From Chloroflexota bacterium (GTDB taxonomy: Bacteria; Chloroflexota; Anaerolineae; JACRMK01): 36,318 nucleotides of DNA. Position numbers and translations under genes: made by a program. Positions 15,991 through 23,587 of this stretch are shown here, piece by piece; position 1 is the stretch's first letter, and each line of letters begins with the position of its first letter. Below the pieces are notes generated by a model, which saw only the letters and a program-made list of their open reading frames with translations, was not told the DNA's origin and did no database searches. Location of the stretch: positions 1 through 36,318 of the forward strand of contig JACQEC010000004.1 of the NCBI GenBank assembly GCA_016200765.1, given 5' to 3'.

Positions 15991-16034
15991 GAGTTCACCA
16001 TGCGCCGGGGTGTGGCTTAGCGCATGGTGAACTC
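15991..16034 (-). promoter_or_regulatory. Perfect 15-bp inverted repeat directly before the ribosome binding site
   Basis: GAGTTCACCATGCGC (15991-16005) and its exact complement (16020-16034) flank a 14-nt loop. In the minus-strand mRNA the 3' arm touches the TGGAGAT ribosome binding site of the lipoprotein gene, so the hairpin could govern translation; as DNA it could be an operator. A further half-site (CGGTGAAC) lies next to it at 16036-16043. Confidence 0.55.
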
Positions 16035-16040
16035 GGCGGT

Positions 16041-16068
16041 GAACTATGCAACTCCTACGATTGATCAA
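16041..16068 (-). promoter_or_regulatory. Possible promoter of the propeller lipoprotein gene
   Basis: On the minus strand TTGATC (16068-16063) and TAGTTC (16046-16041) are 16 bp apart. The -35 lies in a perfect 12-bp palindrome GATTGATCAATC (16059-16070), which could also be an operator. Transcripts from here would include the hairpin at 15991-16034. Confidence 0.35.
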
Positions 16069-16084
16069 TCATACGCCCTGCCGG

Positions 16085-16825
16085 TTAGTTGGTTGGGAGG
16101 GTCGGCGCCGGCGGGCGCGGCCGATAGTTGAACTGAATACCCAGATAGGGCGCCGAAGCGTCGCTGGACTGCGCGCCCAGGGTCACGTTAACCGTCTTGG
16201 TGTCACTGCCGCGCTGAATCTTCAACGCGACCGTTTCGCCCGGCTTGTGCTGGCGGATCAGCGCGTCGAGCAAATGCTGGCCGTCCACACTCTGCTCGCC
16301 GATGGCGAGAATCTTATCGCCGGCTTGCAGGCCCGCTTTCGCGGCCGGTGAGTCGGCGACCACTTGGATGATCGTCGCGCCGTTGAAGGCCAGCGTGCCG
16401 GTCATCGGATGACCGGGGCCGCCGGGTTGGCCGGGTTGGCCGCCGCGCGAACCGCCAAAGCCGCGGAAGCCGCCGGGGCCGCCAAAACCGCCGAAGCCGT
16501 GAGGCTCAAATCGCCCGAAGCCGCACGCGCCCGTAGCCTGATCAATGCGCTGTTTCGCCGCAGTCGCCTGATCGGCCGTCAAGCGGCCATCTTTGACTGC
16601 CTGATCAACCATATCCTTGGCCGTATCCTTCTCGGCTTGCGTCAACTTATCCACGCTCACACCCAGATGCTGGGCCAACGCCTGCAAATACTGCGTGCAA
16701 GCGGCGGGCGCGGCCGGCGCGGTGGGCGTGCCCCCACTGCCGCCCTGCGCCCAGATGGTCGTCGCGCCAAGCACGCCCAGCGCCAACAACACTCCCGCAA
16801 CTGCGCTAATGACTTTGAATTTCAT
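16085..16825 (-). CDS. Secreted PDZ-domain protein
   Basis: The product is 246 residues; AAGGAG lies 8 nt before ATG 16825. A signal peptide (about 1-27, ending TIWAQGG) leads to a helical pair (about 44-98: QALAQHLGVSVDKLTQAEKD, AVKDGRLTADQATAAKQRI) like the small LGVS/GKLT helical repeats of exported actinobacterial and Chloroflexota proteins. A Gly/Phe/Pro-rich linker (GFGGFGGPGGFRGFGG) follows. The C-terminal PDZ domain (about 145-230) has IIQVVADSPAAKAGLQAGDKILAIGEQSV and VALKIQRGSDTKTVNVTLG. There is no protease domain, so it is not an HtrA enzyme. It may present the PDZ domain to exported C-termini; the hydrophobic-Arg tails of nearby exported proteins are conceivable ligands, but that is speculation. 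Confidence 0.75.
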   Translation of the reverse strand: MKFKVISAVAGVLLALGVLGATTIWAQGGSGGTPTAPAAPAACTQYLQALAQHLGVSVDKLTQAEKDTAKDMVDQAVKDGRLTADQATAAKQRIDQATGACGFGRFEPHGFGGFGGPGGFRGFGGSRGGQPGQPGGPGHPMTGTLAFNGATIIQVVADSPAAKAGLQAGDKILAIGEQSVDGQHLLDALIRQHKPGETVALKIQRGSDTKTVNVTLGAQSSDASAPYLGIQFNYRPRPPAPTLPTN

Positions 16826-16918
16826 CGTTCGTTCTCCTTATTTGACATCGCTTGATAGGGCTTCCAAGCTCGACGCCTCCCATGTCATTGTGCGGGCGGC
16901 GAGACTCATCTGCCGAAA

Positions 16919-16933
16919 CCCCAAAACTTGGGG
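16919..16933 (-). terminator. Weak hairpin after the ferric-reductase-like gene
   Basis: CCCCAA / TTGGGG with a 3-nt loop lies 114 bp beyond the stop of the gene ending at 17047 on the minus strand and is followed by TTT on that strand. The U-tract is too short for confidence. The 16826-17046 gap otherwise holds only the ribosome binding site and presumed promoter of the PDZ gene. Confidence 0.3.
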
Positions 16934-17046
16934 CGGTTAATTGATCCATGGTTTACCGTCTGTTGTGCTTTCGATTCTCCTTTCTGGCATGGGCGCCAAC
17001 CCCTCTCGGCCATGCCCCTTGCGCGTCGTCGCCTGCACCCATGCGC

Positions 17047-17760
17047 TTACCTCGCCCCGACCGCCGTGGCCGTGGACAGTTGAGCACGAGCCATCACCAC
17101 ACGGTACACCGTCAAAAAGACGATCACCAGCGCGCTGCCCAGATAGAGCCACTGGGTCGTGCCGAGCGCGCTGTCGGTGCCGGCAAACCAGCCATGCACC
17201 GTCACCATCAGGTAAGCGATGAAGCTGAAATAGTGGATCGCGCGGAACGCGCGCGCGCCAATCCAGCGGCGGATATAGAACGTGATCGTGACCAACAGCG
17301 TCAGATACAGGCCAATCACGCCGAGGCCGACCCACAGCGGCCGGTAGGGCGCGGCGAACGGCACCAAAATCTCCGCCAACGAAAAGGGCAGATAATGATC
17401 GCCCAGCAGAACCACGACGTGCAGGACGATGAAGCCAATCGCCAACAGCGACAAGAACTGGTGCAGTTCGTAAGTCCACGCCCGCGGCTGAAGCGGGTCG
17501 AACAGCTTACTCGACACCGCGATGCCCCAGGCGGTCGAGAGCCACAACAGAAAATAAGCCATCAGCCCGGCCGCGCGCGTCACGTACCAGAGCGCCTGCG
17601 GACTGCTCAACGCAAAGAGCCCATCCACCGCCTGCGCCGGCAGCGCGCCCAGCGGCGTCGCCGCGAGCATGATACCCACCGCGCCGGCCACCATCAGCGA
17701 CAACACCGTCAGCGCGGCCAGGAGGAAGCGCCAGGCTCGATCAGATAGTCCCAATTCCAT
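17047..17760 (-). CDS. Ferric-reductase-like transmembrane haem protein
   Basis: The product is 237 residues from ATG 17760 (AAGGGG lies upstream; the alternative ATG at 17781 lacks one). It has about six membrane helices, beginning FLLAALTVLSLMVAGAVGIML. Paired His residues in helices suit two b-type haems: YELHQFLSLL, IVLHVVVLLGDH, IHYFSFIAYL and TVHGWFAG. This is the core of the ferric reductase-like / MsrQ-type family, which carries electrons across the membrane; no FAD or NADPH domain is attached. Its start overlaps the apbE stop by 20 bp, so the two are translationally linked. The pairing suggests an electron path to an outside flavoprotein matured by ApbE, but no such flavoprotein is visible here. 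Confidence 0.8.
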   Translation of the reverse strand: MELGLSDRAWRFLLAALTVLSLMVAGAVGIMLAATPLGALPAQAVDGLFALSSPQALWYVTRAAGLMAYFLLWLSTAWGIAVSSKLFDPLQPRAWTYELHQFLSLLAIGFIVLHVVVLLGDHYLPFSLAEILVPFAAPYRPLWVGLGVIGLYLTLLVTITFYIRRWIGARAFRAIHYFSFIAYLMVTVHGWFAGTDSALGTTQWLYLGSALVIVFLTVYRVVMARAQLSTATAVGAR

Positions 17761-18706
17761 GATCCAAATACCCCTTTGCATTGGCAGAGCCCCACAAAAG
17801 CCCCTCGCGATCTACAGCAATGAAGGCCAATCCCTCACAGCGTCCGGCAATGCGCTCGGCCCCGGCGGGGCCTGCAATCAACAGCGCCTTGGCGAACACT
17901 TCAGCCGCCGCCGCCTCTGGCGCAATAGCCGTTACGCTCAACCACTCACTTTGCGCCGGCAGTCCGGTGCGCGGGTCAATCAGATGATGCCGTTCATGCC
18001 CGTCCTGCCGCCAGCGCCGCTTCATTTGGGACGAAGTTGCCACCGCGCCCGGGCCTGTGCGCACAACCGCCAACGTCTGCTCGTCGTCACGCGGGTCGGC
18101 CAGCGCAATCTGCCACGCGCCGCCCGCATCGCCATCGCGGCGCGGCACGCCGACAGCGTAGAGGTCGCCTCCGGCGCTCACCGCGCACGCCTCGCTGTAG
18201 GCCGCGAGCCTGCGCGCGGTCTGCTCGGCAATCCAGCCTTTGGCGATGCCTCCTAAATCCAAACGCATCCCCGGCGGCAGTCGCACGGCGCGCCGGGCTT
18301 GATCAAACTCCACCGCGCGGAAATCGCCGACCGGCGGCGGCCCGCCCGGACGACCGCGCCCCGGCCTGAGCCTGTCGAAGGGCGCCAGCACGGTGTCCAG
18401 ACTGCGGTCATAGCCTGCCAACTCCAGCACTTCGAGGACTGCCGGGTTGAACAACCCCTCGGTGGCCTCGTTGAGCGCGCGCGCTTGCCACAACAGCGCG
18501 AACAGTTCATCTGATGCCATGAACCAGCCGCCCGCGGAGCGATTCAACTGCGATAGCTCGCTCTCCGGAGAGAAGCGCGTGAAGCGCGCCTCGCTCGCCG
18601 CGATGTGCTCGCGCGCCGCCGCAAAGCCGCGCGCCAGCGCCGGCGGGTCGCCCTCGGCGGCCAGCACGATAGCCGTGTTCATGGCGCGAAACTCTTCGTA
18701 TTCCAT
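17741..18706 (-). CDS. apbE: FAD:protein FMN transferase ApbE
   Basis: The product is 321 residues from ATG 18706, chosen because the family N-terminal motif FRAMNTAIV begins just after it. Family signatures are SRFSPESELSQLN-like FTRFSPESELSQLNRSAG, LFNPAVLEVLELAGYD, MRLDLGGIAKGWIAE, AVSAGGDLYAVG, HHLIDPRTGLPAQSE and VTAIAPEAAAAEVFAKALLI. ApbE attaches FMN covalently to Thr/Ser of exported redox proteins using FAD and a divalent metal. A stretch between the N- and C-terminal parts (APFDRLRPGRGRPGG) is encoded by the dispersed repeat at 18365-18382. The gene starts 1 bp after the upstream stop and overlaps the downstream ferric-reductase-like gene. Its start has no strong ribosome binding site, consistent with coupling. 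Confidence 0.9.
   Translation of the reverse strand: MEYEEFRAMNTAIVLAAEGDPPALARGFAAAREHIAASEARFTRFSPESELSQLNRSAGGWFMASDELFALLWQARALNEATEGLFNPAVLEVLELAGYDRSLDTVLAPFDRLRPGRGRPGGPPPVGDFRAVEFDQARRAVRLPPGMRLDLGGIAKGWIAEQTARRLAAYSEACAVSAGGDLYAVGVPRRDGDAGGAWQIALADPRDDEQTLAVVRTGPGAVATSSQMKRRWRQDGHERHHLIDPRTGLPAQSEWLSVTAIAPEAAAAEVFAKALLIAGPAGAERIAGRCEGLAFIAVDREGLLWGSANAKGYLDHGIGTI
18365..18382. repeat. CCTGAGCCTGTCGAAGG element inside apbE
   Basis: This copy reads CCTGAGCCTGTCGAAGGG on the plus strand and is translated in apbE as part of PFDRLRPG. Other copies lie at 26226-26244 and 33112-33130 (opposite orientation) and 31243-31259 (same orientation), with a degenerate one at 2493-2506. Confidence 0.75.
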
Positions 18707-18707
18707 T

Positions 18708-18962
18708 TCAGGAACCGCGCGTGCGCAATCGCAACTGCGGAACGGTTGAGCCGCCGCGCAGGGAAGGCAGGGCCTGTATGCCCGCCGAGGGACGCAGACT
18801 GGGCAACGGCGCCAATGGGGCAACCTCCAGCCCGGCTATCGCCGGTGGCGGGTTCGCAGAGACCGGCTTGCCTGCGTGAGCCAACAAGACCCATCCGCCC
18901 AAGAACGCCGCCATACTGCCGCTCGCCACCACTATACGCAGACCGTGAGGAAACCATTTCAT
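18708..18962 (-). CDS. Small single-helix membrane protein of unknown function
   Basis: The product is 84 residues from ATG 18962. One hydrophobic segment (about 8-29, RIVVASGSMAAFLGGWVLLAHA) is followed by a Pro/Ser/Leu-rich extracytoplasmic tail (ANPPPAIAGLEVAPLAPLPS). The tail is Pro-rich, contains no Cys and has no haem or FMN-attachment motif. The frame is confirmed mainly by its position: its stop is 1 bp from the apbE start and it begins 15 bp after the upstream gene's stop. It is a likely accessory or linker subunit of this cluster. Family not recognised. Confidence 0.6.
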   Translation of the reverse strand: MKWFPHGLRIVVASGSMAAFLGGWVLLAHAGKPVSANPPPAIAGLEVAPLAPLPSLRPSAGIQALPSLRGGSTVPQLRLRTRGS

Positions 18963-18977
18963 CGTTGTTGACTCCCG

Positions 18978-19316
18978 TTATCGCCCGCGCAGTTGGATCG
19001 TGCCGTCGCTCATGATGCGAATCAGCCCGCGCTGTTGGAGCTGGCTCAAGACCGATTGGTACTGTTGGATCAAGGCATCAGCCTGATCGAGCTGGCTTTG
19101 ATACTGCTTCTCCCGCTCCTGATATTGCCGCACGAGGTTCTGCAACTGCTGAACGTCACTGGCTGAGCCGGCGGTCGGCGCGCCGGCCTCCGCGGGCGTA
19201 TTGCTCGCGGCCACACTGGTTGGATTGAAGAGCGCGCTCATCCCGATGGTGAACATGCCGCCCGCAATCAAAGCCGTCACCACGAACGCGACCGCTATGC
19301 CCTTTGCTCGATTCAT
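18978..19316 (-). CDS. Membrane-anchored coiled-coil protein of the apbE cluster
   Basis: The product is 112 residues from ATG 19316, with AGAGGGGT just upstream. An N-terminal helix (about 6-28, IAVAFVVTALIAGGMFTIGMS) would anchor it. A short linker leads to a Gln-rich coiled coil (about 55-95, LQNLVRQYQEREKQYQSQLD and DALIQQYQSVLSQLQQRGLI), ending IRIMSDGTIQLRGR. It is the first gene of the minus-strand cluster, facing the divergent response regulator across 215 bp. The coiled coil could act as a periplasm/wall spacer or sensor. No enzyme motif is seen. Confidence 0.65.
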   Translation of the reverse strand: MNRAKGIAVAFVVTALIAGGMFTIGMSALFNPTSVAASNTPAEAGAPTAGSASDVQQLQNLVRQYQEREKQYQSQLDQADALIQQYQSVLSQLQQRGLIRIMSDGTIQLRGR

Positions 19317-19347
19317 CTCTGACCCCTCTGGTTTGCGACCCCCCGCC

Positions 19348-19367
19348 TTGACTATCATGTTGACTAT
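19348..19367. promoter_or_regulatory. Direct repeat TTGACTAT in the divergent control region
   Basis: TTGACTAT occurs at 19348-19355 and 19360-19367, a 12-bp period, between the apbE cluster and the response regulator gene. OmpR-family regulators usually bind tandem sites about 10-11 bp apart, so this is a candidate operator. The TTGACT words could also be -35 boxes, but no good -10 follows at 17 bp. Confidence 0.3.
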
Positions 19368-19501
19368 AACAAAGAATTATGGAGAGACGATGGAGGATTG
19401 ATGAGTGCCGACTGAGAGTTCAGCGCTTCCGGGATTTAATGAGTCAACTGCGCGTCGAGACGTCGCGCTTGCGCCTCCATCAATTCTCCACAGATTTATG
19501 C

Positions 19502-19507
19502 TATAGT
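19502..19507 (+). promoter_or_regulatory. -10 box of the two-component system
   Basis: TATAGT lies 24 nt before ATG 19532. The -35 region at 17 bp (ATCAAT) is poor, which would fit an activator-dependent promoter. Confidence 0.4.
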
Positions 19508-19531
19508 GAAGACAGCGCCGCGCGCTTTCCC

Positions 19532-20239
19532 ATGTCACCGCGAATTCTGGTCGTGGACGACGACGAGCAAATCGTCCGCCTATTGCAATCGTATCTCAGC
19601 AAGGAAGGGATGACCGTCTTCACCGCCGCCGACGGGCTAGAAGCGATGCACATCGTCCGCCGCGAGTGGCCGGACTTGGTCGTCTTGGACTTGATGCTAC
19701 CGGCGCGCGACGGCTGGGAGGTTGCGCGCTTGATGCGCGCCGAAGAGCCGCTGGCGAAAATCCCCATTCTGATGCTGACCGCTCGCGTCGAGGACGACGA
19801 CAAAATCCTTGGCTTTGAACTGGGCGCCGACGATTATGTGACCAAGCCGTTCAACCCGCGCGAAATGGTCATGCGCGTGCGCGCGATTTTGCGCCGCGCC
19901 GCCGGTCTGCCCCGCCCGTCCATCGTTCTACAGGTTGGCCGCCTGCGCCTCGACGATCAGGAGCGCGCGGCCAGCCTTGACGGGCGCGCGCTCGACCTGA
20001 CGCCGTCGGAATTTGCCATCCTGCGCGCGCTGATGAAGAACGCTTCCCACACGCTGACGCGCGGCGAATTGATTGAAGCCGCCTTTGGCTATGAATACGA
20101 GGGCATGGAGCGCACTGTGGACAGCCATGTCAAGAACTTGCGCAAGAAAATCGAGCCCGGTCCCGCCCAGCCTGCTTACATCGAAACGGTCTATGGCGTG
20201 GGCTATCGCTTGAGCGATCCAAACGGAGAACCGCCATGA
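19532..20239 (+). CDS. OmpR/PhoB-type response regulator
   Basis: The product is 235 residues. ATG 19532 is chosen over upstream in-frame starts because the receiver domain begins at once (MSPRILVVDDDEQ) and a -10 box lies just upstream. The receiver has Asp9-11, the phospho-acceptor Asp53 (VVLDLMLP), Thr in MLTAR and Lys105 in VTKPFNP. A winged-helix DNA-binding domain follows (about 130-230: LDLTPSEFAILRALMKNA, RTVDSHVKNLRKKIEP, YIETVYGVGYRL). Its stop overlaps the kinase start (ATGA at 20236-20239), so the pair is translationally coupled. It is divergent from the apbE cluster and is the most likely regulator of it. Confidence 0.93.
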   Translation: MSPRILVVDDDEQIVRLLQSYLSKEGMTVFTAADGLEAMHIVRREWPDLVVLDLMLPARDGWEVARLMRAEEPLAKIPILMLTARVEDDDKILGFELGADDYVTKPFNPREMVMRVRAILRRAAGLPRPSIVLQVGRLRLDDQERAASLDGRALDLTPSEFAILRALMKNASHTLTRGELIEAAFGYEYEGMERTVDSHVKNLRKKIEPGPAQPAYIETVYGVGYRLSDPNGEPP

Positions 20240-21501
20240 ACCGCCTGTGGGTGAGACTGACGGCCGCGTTCGTGGCGGTCACGCTGGTCAGTGTCGGCAC
20301 GGTTGCGCTGCTGGCCGGGTGGAACGCCAGCGACCAATTTCGCCAGTACGTTTACCATCAGGACGAACTGGCGCAAAACGATCTGGCCGACGAGTTGGCG
20401 GCCCCCGCGGGACAGCGGTTGGGCAGTACGGTGGACCTGCGCTCGCGCGGAGGCGGCGCGCCGGTGACGGTCGAAGGCAGGCTGGTCGGCTACGTGACCG
20501 CCAGCGACAACCCGCGGGATTTTACTGCGCCGCCGGAGCAGAACTTTCTCGATCAACTGCGCGTCACGCTCGTCATTGCGGCGGTGGTGGCGGGCAGTCT
20601 GGGTATCTTGTTCGGCACGCTGATCAGCCGCACGCTGGCCGCGCCGCTGGCCGATCTGGCTAGCACCGCGCGCGCGTTTGCGGCGCGCGACTGGGGGCGG
20701 CGCGTGAGCGTGCGCGGCGCGGCGCAGACGGCTGAAATTGCCGCCGTGGCGCGCGCGTTTAACGAGATGGCGGATGACTTGCAACACGCGGAGACCCTGC
20801 GCCGCAATCTGATGGCCGACGTGGCGCATGAACTGCGCACGCCGCTCAGCGTTCTGCAGGGCAACCTGCGCGCCCTGCTCGACGATGTTTACCCGCTGGA
20901 GCGCCGTGAGATTGCGACCCTGTACGACCAGACCCGCCTGCTTAGCCGCTTGGTGGACGACCTGCACCAACTGGCATTGGCCGAGTCGGGGCAGTTGCCT
21001 TTGAATGTGCAGGCGATAGATTTAATGGGGTTGTTGCAGGCCACGCACAGCCAATTCGCGGCGGGGGCGGAAGCGCAGGGTCTCTCCCTCACTGTAGGGG
21101 CGGGCCTTGCGCCCGCCCTTGCGCCCGCCCTGCCGAGGGCGCGCGCGGATGCAGACCGGCTGGCGCAGGTCTTGCAAAATCTGATCAGCAACGCCATCCG
21201 TCATACGCCCACCGGCGGGCGCATCACGATCACCGCCGAGCCGCTGGCCATCGCCGCGGGCGAGATGGTGCGCGTGAGCGTCGGCGATACCGGCGATGGC
21301 ATCGCCCCGGAGGATTTGCCGCACGTCTTTGACCGGTTCTACCGCGCAGACCGCTCGCGCTCGCATCGCGGCGGGGGCGCGGGGCTGGGCCTCGCCATTG
21401 CCAAGTCGCTCACGGAGGCGATGGGCGGAACCATCGGCGTTGAGAGTGCGCGCGGGCAGGGCAGCCGCTTCTGGTTCACCCTGCCAGTGGCAGGGGCGTA
21501 A
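20236..21501 (+). CDS. Membrane sensor histidine kinase
   Basis: The product is 421 residues. Two membrane helices (about 8-28 and 110-130) flank a short sensor domain; a HAMP domain follows (about 131-185), then the DHp site DVAHELRTPLSVLQGN with His198, and the ATPase core with N box NLISNAIRHTPTGG, G1 VGDTGDGIAPEDLPHVFDRFYR and G2 GAGLGLAIAKSL. It is the partner of the preceding response regulator. Just before the N box there is a non-conserved insert, GAGLAPALAPALPRARAD (about 288-305), encoded by the repeat-like DNA at 21093-21130. The last 26 bp overlap the convergent gene that ends at 21476. Confidence 0.92.
   Translation: MNRLWVRLTAAFVAVTLVSVGTVALLAGWNASDQFRQYVYHQDELAQNDLADELAAPAGQRLGSTVDLRSRGGGAPVTVEGRLVGYVTASDNPRDFTAPPEQNFLDQLRVTLVIAAVVAGSLGILFGTLISRTLAAPLADLASTARAFAARDWGRRVSVRGAAQTAEIAAVARAFNEMADDLQHAETLRRNLMADVAHELRTPLSVLQGNLRALLDDVYPLERREIATLYDQTRLLSRLVDDLHQLALAESGQLPLNVQAIDLMGLLQATHSQFAAGAEAQGLSLTVGAGLAPALAPALPRARADADRLAQVLQNLISNAIRHTPTGGRITITAEPLAIAAGEMVRVSVGDTGDGIAPEDLPHVFDRFYRADRSRSHRGGGAGLGLAIAKSLTEAMGGTIGVESARGQGSRFWFTLPVAGA
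21093..21130. repeat. TGTAGGGGCGGGCC...GCCCGCCC element inside the kinase gene
   Basis: TGTAGGGGCGGGCCTTGCGCCCGCCC plus a second CTTGCGCCCGCCC unit forms a hairpin and shares its TGTAGGGGCG start with the intergenic elements at 3564 and 4834. It is translated in frame within the kinase. The sequence quoted here is split by position: the start word is at 21093-21102 and the GCCCGCCC units end at 21118 and 21130. Confidence 0.5.
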
Positions 21502-22375
21502 GCCCGCCGGTCACCATCTGCCGCTCGCCGATGCCGGCGACCTTGACATCCAGCCGCGCGCGCCCCGCTTCAGCGAGCGCCTCGGCCACCTTGTGCGTCT
21601 CGGCCAGCGGCCAGCCGAAGACGCGCGCGGCCTGTTGGGGCGTGGTGAAGATGACATCGCGCAGGTATTGGTCGAGGATGGCGCGCCGCGCCTGCTCGCG
21701 GGTGATTTGCCGCGCCTGTAGGGGGATGGACGGCAACCAGCGCGGCAGGAGTTCATAGATGAAGGCGTAGCGCCACGCGCCCGCCTGCGCCACCCCCACC
21801 GGCAGAACCTTCAAGCCCATCTGTAGTTCAGCGAGCGCGCGGTCGAAACGCCCGCGGCTCTGCTCCGAGGTCATGCGCGCTTCCTTGCTCAACCGCACCG
21901 CGTCGAGCGCGCCCTTCTCCAGCAGTACGTCATAGATCGTCTTCGCCTCGACCGACAGCCGTCCCTCGCGGTACTCGTCAAGATAGTCCTGCTCGTAGTC
22001 GCCGAAGTTTTCGCTCAAGGCGTAGAAGTTGGGCAGGAAGTCGAGGCCGACCAGCGTGGCCTTGCCGCGGATCAATTTGCCGTAAAACCACCAGCGCTTA
22101 TCCAGCGATTCATCTTTCCAGCCCCACGTGCGCTCAATCTCGTAGCCGCGGTGCATCGGCGAAGTCTTGACCACGCGCCCGGCGATGGCGTCCCACAGCG
22201 AAGGCATCTCGACGTTCTGGATGGGAAAGAGGAAGCAGAAGCCGACATCGTTCACAAAGCGACGCGCCTCATCTTGCGTCGTCACGCGCAAGTCCATGCG
22301 GCGGCGATAGCGGGCGGTGCGCGCGGCGAGGAGCGCCGGCCGGTCGAGCGCGCTGGCGTTCGATGGTGCGTTCAT
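21476..22375 (-). CDS. AlkZ/YcaQ-like winged-helix protein (putative DNA glycosylase relative)
   Basis: The product is 299 residues from ATG 22375. Sequence such as DEARRFVNDVGFCFLFP, MPSLWDAIAGR, RTWGWKDESLDKRWWFYGKL, LDFLPNFYALSENFGDYEQDY, KTIYDVLLEKGALDAVRL and WRYAFIYELLPRWLP fits the family of YcaQ/AlkZ-related winged-helix proteins, whose characterised members excise alkylated or crosslinked bases. I cannot locate the catalytic Gln-x-Asp/Gln motif of AlkZ, so enzyme activity is unproven and the call is to the wider family. The gene stands alone on its strand, converging on the histidine kinase with a 26-bp overlap. A TATCAT -10-like box lies just before the start, with no clear -35. Confidence 0.55.
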   Translation of the reverse strand: MNAPSNASALDRPALLAARTARYRRRMDLRVTTQDEARRFVNDVGFCFLFPIQNVEMPSLWDAIAGRVVKTSPMHRGYEIERTWGWKDESLDKRWWFYGKLIRGKATLVGLDFLPNFYALSENFGDYEQDYLDEYREGRLSVEAKTIYDVLLEKGALDAVRLSKEARMTSEQSRGRFDRALAELQMGLKVLPVGVAQAGAWRYAFIYELLPRWLPSIPLQARQITREQARRAILDQYLRDVIFTTPQQAARVFGWPLAETHKVAEALAEAGRARLDVKVAGIGERQMVTGGLTPLPLAG

Positions 22376-22444
22376 GGTGAGCAATGATAGCGGTATTTCA
22401 CGGCGCGCGCAATCGCAACAGCACGGCGCGCTGGGGTCGGTTGC

Positions 22445-23587
22445 CTACGGATAGGGCCGGCGCGTCGCCGTCGGCACGGGTGTAGCCGTTGGTGGCGCCT
22501 GTGTCGCTGTGGGCGGCGGTGTATTGGTTGCGGGCGGCGGGTAGGGCCGAGGCGTAGATGTGGGTGGCGGCACGGGTGTAGCCGTCGGCGGTACGGGTGT
22601 GGCCGTCGGCGGCGCGGGTGTGGCTGTCGGCGGCACCGATGTCGCTGTTGGGACCGGCACGGGCGTGGCGGTTGGGGGCGCGCCGGTGGCCGTGGGGGCC
22701 GGCGCCGTGGCCGTCGCCGACGGCGTGTCGCCCGGTGTCGGCAAAGCCGTCTCGGTACCCGATGGCGTGAGAGTCGCCAGCGGCGGCACGGTTCCTGTCG
22801 GCGGTGGCTGTGAAGTCAGCGTTGGTAATGGAGACACCGTCGCAGTCGACGCGGGCAGGGGCGTGAGGGTCGCCAATGGGGGCGGCGTCTCCGTATCCAC
22901 AGGCTGGGGGGTGAGCGTCGCGCCCGGTATGGCCGTCTCGGTCGCGACCGGCGTGCGCTGTGGCGAAGGGGTCGGCGTCGGCGAACCGGTTGCTGTTTCC
23001 GTTGCGGTTGGCGAACCCGTCGGTGTGGGCGTCAATGTGATAGCCCGCGTGCCCGTGGGCGATGGCGTTTCACTGGCGACAGGCGACCTGACCGGGAGCG
23101 ACGTATTGGACGGCGTTGGGGATTGATCGCCGGTTGAAGTTCCCCGTATCGCGGGGCCGCCGGGCGTGCCCCCTTGCGCCCCGGTTGGCGCCGCGCCGGG
23201 CGTCGCGCCCCCGCGCGGCGTCGGCGTCGGCATCGGCGTCACGGTCGGCACAGGTGTGGTTAAGCTGACGACGACGGCCGCCAGCCGCACCGGCACATCG
23301 GTCGCTTCCGGTTGTTGATCGTGGATGATCTCCTCAACAATCACCAGGCGCACGGCCGGCATGCGCTTTGAAACCGGATCGGTGGAGTAGTTCGGGACCA
23401 GCGCCGAGCGCAACGACACCAGGAGAAACGACGGGCCGCGCAGGCCTGACGCCCCGAAGAAAAACAACGATAGCCCCAGGAACAGGATGCTTACGACGAC
23501 GACGATCACAAACAGGCGTTGCCAGAGACGCCCGCCGCCCACCTCGACCGCCGCGGCCGGCTCAATGACCGCTTGATCTTGGCTCAC
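22445..23587 (-). CDS. Membrane-anchored Thr/Pro-rich stalk protein (paralog 1)
   Basis: The product is 380 residues from GTG 23587, which overlaps the upstream stop as GTGA. Residues about 23-48 form a membrane helix (LWQRLFVIVVVVSILFLGLS). About 65 residues of non-repetitive sequence follow (SGLRGPSFLLVSLRSALVPNY, then RMPAVRLVIVEEIIHDQQPE, ATDVPVRLAAVVVSLTTPVP), and then a Thr/Pro/Ala-rich region to the end, with TPTPTA-, PPTATP- and Ser-rich stretches. The non-repetitive part is clearly shared with the next gene upstream, so it is a real domain, but I do not recognise the family. Thr/Pro stalks of this type span cell walls and are often glycosylated. Probably a surface or sensory partner of the cyclase operon. 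Confidence 0.75.
   Translation of the reverse strand: MSQDQAVIEPAAAVEVGGGRLWQRLFVIVVVVSILFLGLSLFFFGASGLRGPSFLLVSLRSALVPNYSTDPVSKRMPAVRLVIVEEIIHDQQPEATDVPVRLAAVVVSLTTPVPTVTPMPTPTPRGGATPGAAPTGAQGGTPGGPAIRGTSTGDQSPTPSNTSLPVRSPVASETPSPTGTRAITLTPTPTGSPTATETATGSPTPTPSPQRTPVATETAIPGATLTPQPVDTETPPPLATLTPLPASTATVSPLPTLTSQPPPTGTVPPLATLTPSGTETALPTPGDTPSATATAPAPTATGAPPTATPVPVPTATSVPPTATPAPPTATPVPPTATPVPPPTSTPRPYPPPATNTPPPTATQAPPTATPVPTATRRPYP

Noticed and set aside
19379..19531. Longer N-terminus for the response regulator
   Set aside because: The extra 51 residues match no receiver domain and the frame would start upstream of the visible -10 box.
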